From Culicoidibacter larvae (lineage in GTDB: Bacteria > Bacillota_I > Bacilli_A > Culicoidibacterales > Culicoidibacteraceae): 37,946 bases of DNA. Shown piece by piece: positions 30,705 to 37,946 of this stretch (positions are counted from its first letter, which is position 1; every line of letters begins with the position of its first letter). The DNA lies in the NCBI RefSeq assembly GCF_005771635.1, contig NZ_VBWP01000014.1, positions 1 to 37,946 on the forward strand, in the 5' to 3' direction. Below the pieces are notes generated by a model. It worked only from the letters and a program-made list of their open reading frames with translations. It had not been told where the DNA came from and ran no database searches. Made by a program: the position numbers and the translations under genes.

Positions 30705-31442
30705 ATGAATACAAAAATTAGTTTTTATAAAGGACGAGTAGCATTGAATGTGCTGACTAATAGCCTTGAGAATGCCAAAGCAATTTATGATGCAACTGAA
30801 GGTCATGTAGTAGTAGGATTGCTTTCTGCCGACTACCCGGATGTGCCAAGTGCAATTACTGATATGAAACAATATCAAGAAGCAATTGATAATGCAATTT
30901 CAGTAGGTCTTGGTGCCGGTAATCCTAAACAGTGGCGAGCTGTGGCGGAAATTTCAGCAGTCTTAAAACCGCAACATGCTAATCAAGTATTTCCGGCAGT
31001 AGGTTTTACCCGGGCAAAGATTGATAATGATACAAGCTTCATCAATACACTAGTAAGCCCAAGCGGAACACCAGGGATGGTGAAAATTACTACCGGACCA
31101 CTTTCAAGTCAAGCACCTGATGGTGTTGTACCTGTTGAATCAGCGATTGCTTTGATTAAAGACATGGGTGGTAGTTCAATTAAGTTCTTTCCAATGAAGG
31201 GTTTAGCAACTAAAGATGAATATATTGCGGTCGCAAAGGCTTGTGCGGAGCACGATTTAGCATTAGAGCCAACCGGTGGTATTGATTTGGATAACTTTGA
31301 AGAGATTGTACAAATTGCCCTTGATGCCGGAGTAAAAGAAATTATTCCTCATGTATATACTTCAATCATTGATAAAGACAGTGGTTCAACACGTATTGAA
31401 GATGTTGAAACATTATATGCAATAATCAAAAAAATAGTCTAG
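30705..31442 (+). CDS. KDPG-type aldolase, DgaF family
   Basis: 245 residues. NVLTNSLENAKAIYDATEGHVVVGLLSADYPDV, SVGLGAGNPKQW, FPAVGFTRAKI and SSIKFFPMKGLATKDEY match the DgaF/EF_0839-like 2-dehydro-3-deoxy-phosphogluconate aldolase family (PF07071). It splits 2-keto-3-deoxygluconate 6-phosphate into pyruvate and glyceraldehyde 3-phosphate. The start is 3 nt after the previous stop, and its AAGGAG SD overlaps the end of the fusion gene. Tight coupling with the lyase supports one pathway. KFFPMKG probably holds the Schiff-base Lys. Confidence 0.88.
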   Translation: MNTKISFYKGRVALNVLTNSLENAKAIYDATEGHVVVGLLSADYPDVPSAITDMKQYQEAIDNAISVGLGAGNPKQWRAVAEISAVLKPQHANQVFPAVGFTRAKIDNDTSFINTLVSPSGTPGMVKITTGPLSSQAPDGVVPVESAIALIKDMGGSSIKFFPMKGLATKDEYIAVAKACAEHDLALEPTGGIDLDNFEEIVQIALDAGVKEIIPHVYTSIIDKDSGSTRIEDVETLYAIIKKIV

Positions 31443-31459
31443 TATAGGAGCGATTGAGT

Positions 31460-32473
31460 ATGCAAAAGATTGCCGGTTTCGGAGAAATTATGCAGCGACT
31501 GATGACACAGAAGTATCAGACAATTGAGCAGACGCAAGGCTTTGATGTGATGTACACCGGAACCGCCTTGAATGTTTTGGCGAGCCTGGCTTACTTTGGC
31601 TATGATACACGTATGATCAGTAAGTTGCCGGAGAATGCTTTGGGCTTTGCGGCCAGGAGTGCGGCGCAAAGTTTTGGCGTTGATATGTCAAGAGTGATTA
31701 TCGGCGGCGATTACCTGGGATTGTATTTTTTAGAGCAGGGATTTGGGGTGCGGCCTTCTAAGGTTATTTATAATCGTGAGCATAGTGCATTTGTGACCTC
31801 GCATTTGGATGAATATGATTGGGATGCTATTTATCAGGATGTGACTCATGTACATTTTTGCGGGATTAGTTTTGCGGTGGCAGAAAATGTGCGTAATATT
31901 GCAGTGGCAGCGATTAAGCAGGCTAAGGAACGCGATATTGTTGTGAGTTTGGATTTTAACTATCGCCCCGGGCTTTGGAGCAAGGAAGAAGCTATTGATG
32001 TTTACTTAGGTGTTTTGCCGCTCGTTGATATTTGTTTTGCTAATCAGCGGGATTTTTCAGAATTATTGCCGTTTAGCGTGATTGATGAGACTGAGAGTTA
32101 CGAGCAAATGATTGAGAAGACGATGCAAGATGTGTTCTCGAGATACCCTAATATTCAGTTGATTGCCGGAACCAAACGTTTAGTTTTAGAACCAACCTTT
32201 CATCAGTTGCAAGGATTCATTGCAACCCCTGCGACCGTAGTGTTTTCCAAGGCGTATCAATTTGATGTGCTGGAGCGAATCGGTGGTGGTGATGCATTTG
32301 TTGCCGGTGTTTTACATGGCTATTTGGGGGAAGAACCCTTGAGCTACACCGTCGAGTTCGGTGTAGCCAGTAGCGTGTACAAGCACACAATTTTAGGCGA
32401 CTCAAATCGGGCTCGCATTAGTGACATTGAAAAGTTGATGAAAAGCAGTAAAAATGATATGATAGAGAGGTAA
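31460..32473 (+). CDS. PfkB-family kinase, probably 2-keto-3-deoxygluconate kinase
   Basis: 337 residues from ATG 31460 (AGGAG, 9 nt). PfkB features: GFGEIMQRLM at the start, VMYTGTALNVLASLAYFG, and the active-site loop RIGGGDAFVAGVLHG with catalytic Asp278. The loop has GGGD in place of the usual GAGD, as in several KDG kinases. Phosphorylation of KDG to KDPG gives the substrate for the aldolase just upstream. A kinase is only needed if the sugar acid is not already phosphorylated by the PTS. That helps decide which end of the disaccharide is the acid. Confidence 0.8.
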   Translation: MQKIAGFGEIMQRLMTQKYQTIEQTQGFDVMYTGTALNVLASLAYFGYDTRMISKLPENALGFAARSAAQSFGVDMSRVIIGGDYLGLYFLEQGFGVRPSKVIYNREHSAFVTSHLDEYDWDAIYQDVTHVHFCGISFAVAENVRNIAVAAIKQAKERDIVVSLDFNYRPGLWSKEEAIDVYLGVLPLVDICFANQRDFSELLPFSVIDETESYEQMIEKTMQDVFSRYPNIQLIAGTKRLVLEPTFHQLQGFIATPATVVFSKAYQFDVLERIGGGDAFVAGVLHGYLGEEPLSYTVEFGVASSVYKHTILGDSNRARISDIEKLMKSSKNDMIER

Positions 32474-32512
32474 ATTACGATCTGTAAGGAGAGGTTATTT
32501 ACCTCTTTTTTT
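32466..32512 (+). terminator. Terminator with two competing hairpins between kinase and GntR genes
   Basis: The 3' arm ATTTACCTCT (32497-32506), then T7, can pair with AGAGGTAAAT (32466-32475, overlapping the kinase stop) or, by its inner part, with the nearer AGAGGT (32490-32495). Both give a terminator. A partial terminator would let some transcription reach the regulator. Confidence 0.7.
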
Positions 32513-32531
32513 ACATTTAGGAGGAAAACAA

Positions 32532-33248
32532 ATGCTCGATTACCGTAAGGGGGCACCGGCATTGTATTTGCAGATTAAGGATATTTTACGCCAAGAGATT
32601 TTCGATGGCTTATATCCTCTAGGAACTTACATTCCAACCGAAACCGAATTGGAAAAAAAGTTCGATGTCAGCAAGATTACGATTCGCAAAGCAATTCAGG
32701 ATTTAGAAGATGAGGGGTATCTGCTAAAGAAGAAGGGCAAAGGGACATTGGTTATTCAGAATAACTATTTTAACAAACTTTCAAAGGCCAAGTCTTATTC
32801 ACAGAAACTTGAGGAATTAGGGTTTACGCTTTCAAAAGCAGAGGTTACAGTATCACGAGTGGATACCAAAACAATTCCCGGACTGGACAACTATTTTGCG
32901 ACGCAGGCACTCTGTGTATCACGGGTTATTCTGGCAGATAAAGATAAACTGACATACATTCAAACTTATTTGCCGGCAACTCTGGGATTACCAGAAATTG
33001 CAAGCGGGTACAAAGATTCATTGTATCGGTTGTTATCTGACTTAGGTGCAACGATGGGGCGTTGTGAAGATCAATTTAGTGTTGAATATGCCAACAGTGA
33101 AGTTGCTGCCAAATTGAACATTCCTGCCGGGCAGGCAATTTTAAAGCGAATCAGAATCGGTTATGATCAGTTTAACCAAGTAATTGAATATTCATTAGCA
33201 TACTATCCGACGACAATTCAACCTTATATTGTTGAGATGGAGAAGTAG
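32532..33248 (+). CDS. GntR/HutC-family regulator of the operon
   Basis: 238 residues. The N-terminal GntR HTH (about 8-75): LYLQIKDILRQEIFDGLYPLGTYIPTETELEKKFDVSKITIRKAIQDLEDEGYLLKKKGKGTLV. The C-terminal UTRA effector domain (about 95-235) binds a small ligand, often a phosphosugar. AGGAGG SD. It closes the operon that starts at 25526 and is the probable repressor at the ATAACATTATAATGTTAT palindrome. The ligand is likely a pathway intermediate such as the phospho-disaccharide or KDPG. Confidence 0.88.
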   Translation: MLDYRKGAPALYLQIKDILRQEIFDGLYPLGTYIPTETELEKKFDVSKITIRKAIQDLEDEGYLLKKKGKGTLVIQNNYFNKLSKAKSYSQKLEELGFTLSKAEVTVSRVDTKTIPGLDNYFATQALCVSRVILADKDKLTYIQTYLPATLGLPEIASGYKDSLYRLLSDLGATMGRCEDQFSVEYANSEVAAKLNIPAGQAILKRIRIGYDQFNQVIEYSLAYYPTTIQPYIVEMEK

Positions 33249-33282
33249 AAAAAGGGGCACCGCTTGGCGGTGCCCCTTTTTT
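33249..33282. terminator. Terminator of the amino-sugar-acid operon
   Basis: 15-bp perfect stem AAAAAGGGGCACCGC / GCGGTGCCCCTTTTT with TTG loop and an extra T. Confidence 0.94.
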
Positions 33283-33363
33283 ATAAAATAAAGCAATAAA
33301 TAAGTTGGAAAACAAAAAAAATGGGATTTCATGTGTTTTATTTGCAAAGATAGAGTGCTTTAC

Positions 33364-33392
33364 TTGTGCAATCGTGAAATCAGATTTATACT
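33364..33392 (+). promoter_or_regulatory. Promoter of the alkylsulfatase-like gene
   Basis: TTGTGC (33364-33369), 17 nt, TATACT (33387-33392). The stretch 33283-33363 holds no other signal that I can recognise. Confidence 0.75.
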
Positions 33393-33414
33393 AAAATAGA
33401 AAGGTGTGAGATAA

Positions 33415-35331
33415 ATGGAAAATTTAGCAAAGGATGCTAGCCAGTTTACTAAAGTTGAAAATAAGAAGTTGTTATCTCAGTTAGATTTTGCTGACATGCA
33501 AGATTTTGAGGATGCGCAACGGGGATTATTGGGAACAGTACCGGCTCCGGGAATAACTAATGCAAATGGAGATGTTGTTTGGTCAGTAGAGAAGTTTGCT
33601 TTTGAAGATATTGATGCAGATTGCCCTGACACGGTAAATCCAAGTCTTTGGCGTCAAGCAAAATTAAATAATATACACGGATTATTTGAAGTAACTGAGG
33701 GTATTTATCAGGTGCGTAATCTTGATCTTGCCAACATGACAATTATTGAAAGTGACACCGGTATTATCATTATTGATACAACAAGTACGGTTGATCAATC
33801 CAAAGCGGCACTGCAGTTGTATTATTCAATTCGTGGTGAGAAACCAATTAAAGCAATTTTAATTACTCACTCACATGTTGACCACTATGGTGGATTAGCA
33901 GGATTAGTGAGTCAGGAAGATATTGATTCTGGGAAAGTACCATTATATGTACCGGATGGATTCTTACTTGAAGCTATTAGCGAAAATGCTTATGTTGGGA
34001 ATATTATGAGTCGCCGTATGTATAATCAGGTTGGTATTATTCTTGACGCCAGTCCAAAAGGTCAAGTGGATGAGGGATTAGGTAAAGGTGGTGCTATTAA
34101 TGGTGAAGTGTCATTGTTAGTACCATCACATATAATAAAAGAAAAACGTGAGACCCATGTGATTGATGGTTTCGAGATTGAATTTATGCTAGTGCCAGGA
34201 ACAGAAGCGCCTGCCGAAATGATTATGTATATGCCAAGCAAAAAAATATTATTACCGGCTGAATTAATTACTCATAATTTGCATAATGTCCTGACATTAC
34301 GTGGCGCCCAAGTTCGTGACGTACGTAAATGGTGGCAAGCTATTGATGATATGATGGCAATTTATGGCGATAAGACAGATATTATTTGTGCCGTTCACCA
34401 TTGGCCGACATGGGGACACGAACGTTGCATGGAATTGATGACAATCCAACGTGATACTTATAAATATATGCTTGACCAAACTTTACGTTTGATGAACTTA
34501 GGATACAACATGGTTGAGATTGCCGAAATGATGGAGTTGCCACCAAAACTAGGCAATCATTGGAGCATGCGTGGATATTATGGAACATTGAATCATGATG
34601 TGAAAGCCATCTATCAACGCTATTTAGGTTGGTTTGACATGAATCCGGCTAACTTACATCCGTTACCACCGGTTGAACAAGGCAAAGCTTTTGTTGAATT
34701 TGGTGGCGGTAGCGAAGCGGTACTTGCAAAAGTAAAAGCTGCATATGAAAATGGAGAATATCGCTTTGGTGCGGAAATTGGTAAACATTTGGTGTTTGCT
34801 GAGCCGGATAATAAGGAAGCGATGTTGGTGCTTGCTGATATTTATGAGCAATTAGGTTACCAGAGTGAAGCCGGAACATGGCGTGATACTTATCTGATGG
34901 GGGCACTTGAATTACGGGCTGCTACAGCAGGCAAGAAAATTACTCCACCGGTTGGAACCGTAGGTGTAAACTCATTGAATGCTATGGAAGACTATATGTT
35001 GCTTGATTTCTTGTCAATGCTTATTGTTGGTCCGAAAATAGTTGATAAGCCAATGAACTTCAAGTTAGTGCAACCTGATCGCAAATCAACTTATGCGCTG
35101 GAAATAAGTAATGGGGTTTTGATTTTCCATGAGAATAAAAAGTTGCCAAATGTTGATGCAACAATTACTTTGAATCGTAATGAGTTATCAATGCTGGCGC
35201 TAAAAATGACAAAACCATCTGAACTGATTGCCTCAGGAAAAATGACGGTTGAAGGTAATGCTGATATGGTTGAAGAGTTCTTCACCGAACTTGATGCATT
35301 TACCCTTGATATTAATATTGCCAGACCATAA
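33415..35331 (+). CDS. Alkyl/aryl sulfatase, metallo-beta-lactamase fold (SdsA/BDS1 type)
   Basis: 638 residues, usual for the family. Order: N-terminal extension, MBL domain (about 85-330) with two-metal motif THSHVDH (His152, His154, Asp156, His157), alkylsulfatase dimerisation domain (about 380-520) and an SCP2-like C-terminal domain (about 530-638) that holds the alkyl chain. Later ligands PGTEAPAEM, PAELITHNLHNV and VHHWPTWG are present. These enzymes remove sulfate from alkyl or aryl sulfate esters such as detergents. Most known members are exported; this one lacks a signal peptide and should be cytosolic. SD AAGGTGTGAG. A GntR regulator follows and may control it. Confidence 0.92.
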   Translation: MENLAKDASQFTKVENKKLLSQLDFADMQDFEDAQRGLLGTVPAPGITNANGDVVWSVEKFAFEDIDADCPDTVNPSLWRQAKLNNIHGLFEVTEGIYQVRNLDLANMTIIESDTGIIIIDTTSTVDQSKAALQLYYSIRGEKPIKAILITHSHVDHYGGLAGLVSQEDIDSGKVPLYVPDGFLLEAISENAYVGNIMSRRMYNQVGIILDASPKGQVDEGLGKGGAINGEVSLLVPSHIIKEKRETHVIDGFEIEFMLVPGTEAPAEMIMYMPSKKILLPAELITHNLHNVLTLRGAQVRDVRKWWQAIDDMMAIYGDKTDIICAVHHWPTWGHERCMELMTIQRDTYKYMLDQTLRLMNLGYNMVEIAEMMELPPKLGNHWSMRGYYGTLNHDVKAIYQRYLGWFDMNPANLHPLPPVEQGKAFVEFGGGSEAVLAKVKAAYENGEYRFGAEIGKHLVFAEPDNKEAMLVLADIYEQLGYQSEAGTWRDTYLMGALELRAATAGKKITPPVGTVGVNSLNAMEDYMLLDFLSMLIVGPKIVDKPMNFKLVQPDRKSTYALEISNGVLIFHENKKLPNVDATITLNRNELSMLALKMTKPSELIASGKMTVEGNADMVEEFFTELDAFTLDINIARP

Positions 35332-35340
35332 ATTGGTTTA

Positions 35341-35369
35341 AAAAAAGCTCCCTGCCGGGGAGTTTTTTT
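35341..35369 (+). terminator. Terminator after the alkylsulfatase gene
   Basis: Short stem CTCCC / GGGAG with a TGCCG-type loop, A6 before and T7 after. Confidence 0.78.
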
Positions 35370-35371
35370 CC

Positions 35372-35403
35372 TTGTTTAAACAACTGCAGAAATATGGTAG
35401 AAT
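35372..35403 (+). promoter_or_regulatory. Promoter and palindrome of the second GntR gene
   Basis: Perfect palindrome TTGTTTAAACAA (35372-35383) covers the -35 TTTAAA (35375-35380). Then 17 nt and an extended -10 TGG-TAGAAT (35398-35403). Likely an autoregulatory operator. Confidence 0.65.
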
Positions 35404-35429
35404 AAAGCTATTAGGTGGTGCCAAGCAGC

Positions 35430-36128
35430 ATGAACAAATATTATGAGATTTATGAAGATTTGAAAGCAAAGATTTTAAATAATGAGTATCGGGAGCTGTT
35501 GCCTTCTGAAAATCAACTGACCGAGATTTATGGGGTGACGCGTAATACTATTCGTAGGGCTATTGATCTACTTGCCAGTGATGGTTTTGTTGTCAGTAAA
35601 AAAGGCAAGGGTGTTTTTGTGCTTGAGAATCGCTCGGTTGAATTTGCTATCAGTGGTTTGGAAAGTTTTCGCGAGGTTATGATTCGAACCGGGGAAAAAT
35701 TTAAAACTGATGTTGCTGAGTTTGGGGCGATGATTGCTGATGAGCAGTTAGCAAAGCAGAGCGGGTTTACGCCGGGGACGGTGCTGACACATATTAAGCG
35801 GGTGCGTTCGTTGCAAAATGAGCGGATTATTCTTGATGTTAATTATTTTGTTGAACAATTGATTCCTGGACTTACTAAGGAAGTTGCTGAACAGTCGATT
35901 TATACTTTTATTGAGCAAGAACTAAATATTGAGATTGGTATTGCTAAAAAGAGTATTGTGATTGAACGGGCTACAGAGATGGACTATCAATATTTGGATA
36001 TGCTTGACTTTGACTTAGTAGTCGTTGTGCATAACTTTGTTTATTTACAGGACGGGGTATTGTTTGAGTATACGCAGTCGCGTCACCGTCCCGATCGCTT
36101 TATTTTTACCGATATTGCTCGCCGATAA
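35430..36128 (+). CDS. GntR/HutC-family regulator, second copy
   Basis: 232 residues from the ATG at 35430; GTG at 35415 lies inside the AGGTGGTG SD. The HTH (about 5-70: YYEIYEDLKAKILNNEYRELLPSENQLTEIYGVTRNTIRRAIDLLASDGFVVSKKGKGVFV) is TreR-like. A UTRA domain fills the rest (SGLESFREVMIRTGEKFKT ... YTQSRHRPDRFIF). Phosphosugar or other small-molecule sensing is typical. The only close metabolic gene is the alkylsulfatase upstream. I see no trehalose genes, so I do not name it treR. Confidence 0.87.
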   Translation: MNKYYEIYEDLKAKILNNEYRELLPSENQLTEIYGVTRNTIRRAIDLLASDGFVVSKKGKGVFVLENRSVEFAISGLESFREVMIRTGEKFKTDVAEFGAMIADEQLAKQSGFTPGTVLTHIKRVRSLQNERIILDVNYFVEQLIPGLTKEVAEQSIYTFIEQELNIEIGIAKKSIVIERATEMDYQYLDMLDFDLVVVVHNFVYLQDGVLFEYTQSRHRPDRFIFTDIARR

Positions 36129-36139
36129 CTAAGATGAGT

Positions 36140-36169
36140 CGGCCACTGGATAACCAGTGGCCGTTTTTT
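36140..36169 (+). terminator. Terminator after the second GntR gene
   Basis: 10-bp perfect stem CGGCCACTGG / CCAGTGGCCG with ATAA loop and T6. Confidence 0.93.
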
Positions 36170-36294
36170 GTTAGAAAATGTATTTTGATTGTACTTTGTG
36201 TGTATAATTAATGAACAATATTGCTAAATTATCGTATTTTTATTATAATTTAATCTTGTAAGCAGTTATAAAATGTAAAGTGGGGGGCTTTTTT

Positions 36295-36972
36295 ATGACA
36301 AAAATATTGTTTGTAGATGATGATGAGCGCTATCAAACGGTCATCAAAGAATTATTAGAAGTTGAAGGGTATACCGTTGTAACGGCAATGAATGTTGCCA
36401 GTGGACTGGAACTCTATAAAAATAGTAAGTTTGATTTAGTAATTAGCGATTTAAAGATGGAGACTTTTGATGGGCTTCAGTTCTTACAAATGATTCGCAA
36501 ATATAATAAGCAAGCGAAAGTGATTATTTTGACAAATTCAGAAAGTCCGCGCGACGAGTTGCGGGGCTTGGATTTAGAAGCAAGTGAGTATATTAATAAG
36601 ACAACTGAAATTGATATTATGCTCAAGCGAATTGAGCGCGTACTGATGATGGATGTTGATGCTCAGCCTAAACGTGAAATTTTACGAAGTAATTTTGAGG
36701 ATTTATCTTTAGACTTGCGCAATTTCCGGGTGAAGAAGAATGATGTGGAATATAATCTTACGCAGACGGAATTTAATGTCTTGGCTTATTTGATGAAAAA
36801 TAAAAATGAAGTTGTCAGCCGGGAAACAATTTTGGAAGCAGTTTGGAATGTATCCGGGACGCTTGGCGATATTCGTGCCGTAGATACTTATGTAAAGCGG
36901 ATTCGTTCGAAGTTGCGGATTTCGAGCATTTTTACCGTTCGCGGTGTTGGCTATGAATGGGTTGAGAAGTAA
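36295..36972 (+). CDS. OmpR/PhoB-family response regulator
   Basis: 225 residues from the ATG at 36295 (GGGGGG 8 nt upstream). Receiver domain 1-115: acidic pocket DDD at 8-10, phospho-acceptor Asp52 (VISDLKM), Thr80, and Lys102 (INKTT; the usual KP is KT here). Winged-helix effector about 130-225: LTQTEFNVLAYLMKNKNEVVSRETILEAVWN...VDTYVKRIRSKL. The stop codon TAA shares its last base with the kinase start, so the two are coupled. A TATAAT at 36203-36208 is the likely -10. Target genes cannot be told from here. Confidence 0.93.
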   Translation: MTKILFVDDDERYQTVIKELLEVEGYTVVTAMNVASGLELYKNSKFDLVISDLKMETFDGLQFLQMIRKYNKQAKVIILTNSESPRDELRGLDLEASEYINKTTEIDIMLKRIERVLMMDVDAQPKREILRSNFEDLSLDLRNFRVKKNDVEYNLTQTEFNVLAYLMKNKNEVVSRETILEAVWNVSGTLGDIRAVDTYVKRIRSKLRISSIFTVRGVGYEWVEK

Positions 36973-37886
36973 TGAAGAATACAGGGTGGAAAAAATTATT
37001 TTATGTTTTGACAATCACCTACTTTGTATTTGTACTTATCCTTGCAGCTGCATTATATTTGATGTCGAACATGTATAACCAACTAAATATGCAACACGCA
37101 GAAACGATGAAAAATGAAATTACTGAAATACTGTATACCCAAGAGACAAGTGATTTGCCTCAGGTGCTCAGTGCGTTTAAAGCTGAAAATAATGTTGATT
37201 TAGTAGTTATTACGCCAAATGAATTGATTTATTCATCAATGCCAACTGCTGATTTTTCAGTTTTAAATAAGACTGTTAATCAAGAACAAATTAGTTTTTA
37301 TGGTGCTTTTACCGTTGAACAAGATGGATTAACATATCAGGTTTGGACTGCGGTCTATAAAATTAACAGCGAGCAATTTTTCTTAATTATTATGACAGCA
37401 TTTGTTTTGGCAGTGCTGGTTTTGGCGTGTATTATAATTGTTCTTTTATTATTAGTATTCCGTAATTCAATTAAACCACTAAGCCGTTTGCGTGATAATA
37501 TTCTCAAGCTGCGCAGTTATCAGCTTGATGAAGTAGCGGCGAAAGCGAATGCCAATGAATATGACCGGCTTTCGCAAGAGCTTAGTGAGTTTACTGATGA
37601 CTTGCAAGAGAAGATGGATGTTATTGGCACCCAGTATTCTCAGCTTGAGCGTGAGCTGCAGAAGAAGCAAGAGCAACACATCAGTAAAATTAATTTAGTG
37701 CGATCATTGATTCATGATGCTAAAACACCGGTCAGCTTGGAGTTGCTGAATATCAGTCAGCTTAAGAAAAATGACGGTAATATTGAAGAAAATGAGCAAC
37801 GGCTTCAAAATATGGAGCAGAATAATAAAGCCTTGCTTGCTGATATTCTTGATATCATGAAGATTTTAAATGAGCTAACTATGTAA
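36972..37886 (+). CDS. Sensor histidine kinase lacking the ATPase domain
   Basis: 304 residues. Membrane helix 1 (about 10-31), an outer sensor domain (about 32-133), helix 2 (about 136-163), a HAMP-like linker (about 164-215), a coiled coil, then the dimerisation/phospho-acceptor region with His248 in SLIHDAKTPVSLELLN. The frame ends after the second DHp helix (ADILDIMKILNELTM). No N, G1, F or G2 box of the HATPase_c domain follows. The 60 bases to the window end are A/T-rich with stops. A GAAAGG SD-like sequence at 37937-37942 hints that a next gene, possibly encoding the ATPase part, starts just outside. Confidence 0.85.
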   Translation: MKNTGWKKLFYVLTITYFVFVLILAAALYLMSNMYNQLNMQHAETMKNEITEILYTQETSDLPQVLSAFKAENNVDLVVITPNELIYSSMPTADFSVLNKTVNQEQISFYGAFTVEQDGLTYQVWTAVYKINSEQFFLIIMTAFVLAVLVLACIIIVLLLLVFRNSIKPLSRLRDNILKLRSYQLDEVAAKANANEYDRLSQELSEFTDDLQEKMDVIGTQYSQLERELQKKQEQHISKINLVRSLIHDAKTPVSLELLNISQLKKNDGNIEENEQRLQNMEQNNKALLADILDIMKILNELTM

Positions 37887-37946
37887 TTGTCAATATATAA
37901 TCATAAAATTATTGTTCATTCTTTAATAGCGTAACTTGAAAGGATC
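37887..37946 (+). other. Intergenic tail at the window edge
   Basis: A/T-rich, with stops in the kinase frame. GAAAGG near 37937-37942 is a possible SD for a gene starting beyond the window. Confidence 0.4.

Noticed and set aside
35430-36128. Naming the second GntR gene treR
   Set aside because: The HTH is TreR-like, but no trehalose PTS or phosphotrehalase lies near.
1-37946. CRISPR array, prophage, transposase, tRNA or rRNA
   Set aside because: I found no regular repeat-spacer pattern, no integrase or transposase, no cloverleaf-like tRNA sequence and no rRNA segment.

Overview
The window looks like chromosomal DNA of a low-GC Bacillota (Firmicutes). Genes are tightly packed, Shine-Dalgarno sequences are strong (AGGAGG type), most units end in a hairpin plus T-run terminator, and several promoters are close to TTGACA-N17-TATAAT. 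CcpA-type cre sites, PTS systems and an LPXTG wall protein are present. TGA is a normal stop (for example 3934-3936 and 9851-9853), so this is not a Mollicutes code. I cannot name the genus; the Erysipelotrichia-like or Culicoidibacter-like corner of the phylum is only a guess.

Layout. 1-1041: end of an InlB-repeat, LPXTG-anchored surface protein with an in-frame TAA. 1.2-5.0 kb: SH3-like protein, SplB-like radical SAM protein, voltage-gated-type K+ channel, MerR regulator and a lipoprotein. 5.1-9.9 kb: first sugar block, with a GH4 6-phospho-glycosidase, a SHOCT protein, an RpiR regulator, a protein resembling the RarA/MgsA C-terminal domain, and a lactose/cellobiose-type EIIC. 10-13.8 kb: M29 aminopeptidase, a pyridoxamine-phosphate-oxidase-like protein, and an ABC-F ATPase behind a leader-peptide/terminator attenuator. 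13.9-18.4 kb: homologues of Bacillus YdjG, YdjH and YdjI (zinc ribbon, TPM, SPFH) plus an MFS transporter. 18.5-23.0 kb: YggT protein, an RpiB remnant, and a fructose system (DeoR regulator, fruK, fruA) with a cre-containing promoter. 23.1-23.8 kb: a small membrane protein and a compact locus that reads as a par/Fst-like type I toxin-antitoxin. 23.8-25.5 kb: YczE-like membrane protein and an RlaP-like nucleotidyltransferase. 25.5-33.3 kb: a seven-gene sugar operon with its GntR regulator. 33.4-36.1 kb: alkylsulfatase-like enzyme and a second GntR regulator. 36.3-37.9 kb: OmpR-type response regulator and a histidine kinase with no ATPase domain.

How genes work together. The 25.5-33.3 kb operon encodes a PTS permease, a MupG/DUF871 phospho-glycosidase, a deacetylase fused to a D-glucosaminate-type ammonia-lyase, a KDPG-type aldolase and a KDG-type kinase. 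Read in order this can take in a disaccharide ending in an N-acetyl-amino sugar acid and turn the acid into pyruvate and glyceraldehyde 3-phosphate. Chitobionate-like molecules are my leading, untested guess. Neither lactose-type EIIC has an EIIA or EIIB partner in the window.

The most novel signal is at 23445-23723. A 24-codon hydrophobic peptide gene and a convergent antisense RNA of about 65 nt share one bidirectional terminator. A 22-bp imperfect direct repeat lies on both sides of it, and the predicted antisense RNA carries a 7-bp hairpin whose 5-nt loop is complementary to the toxin start codon.
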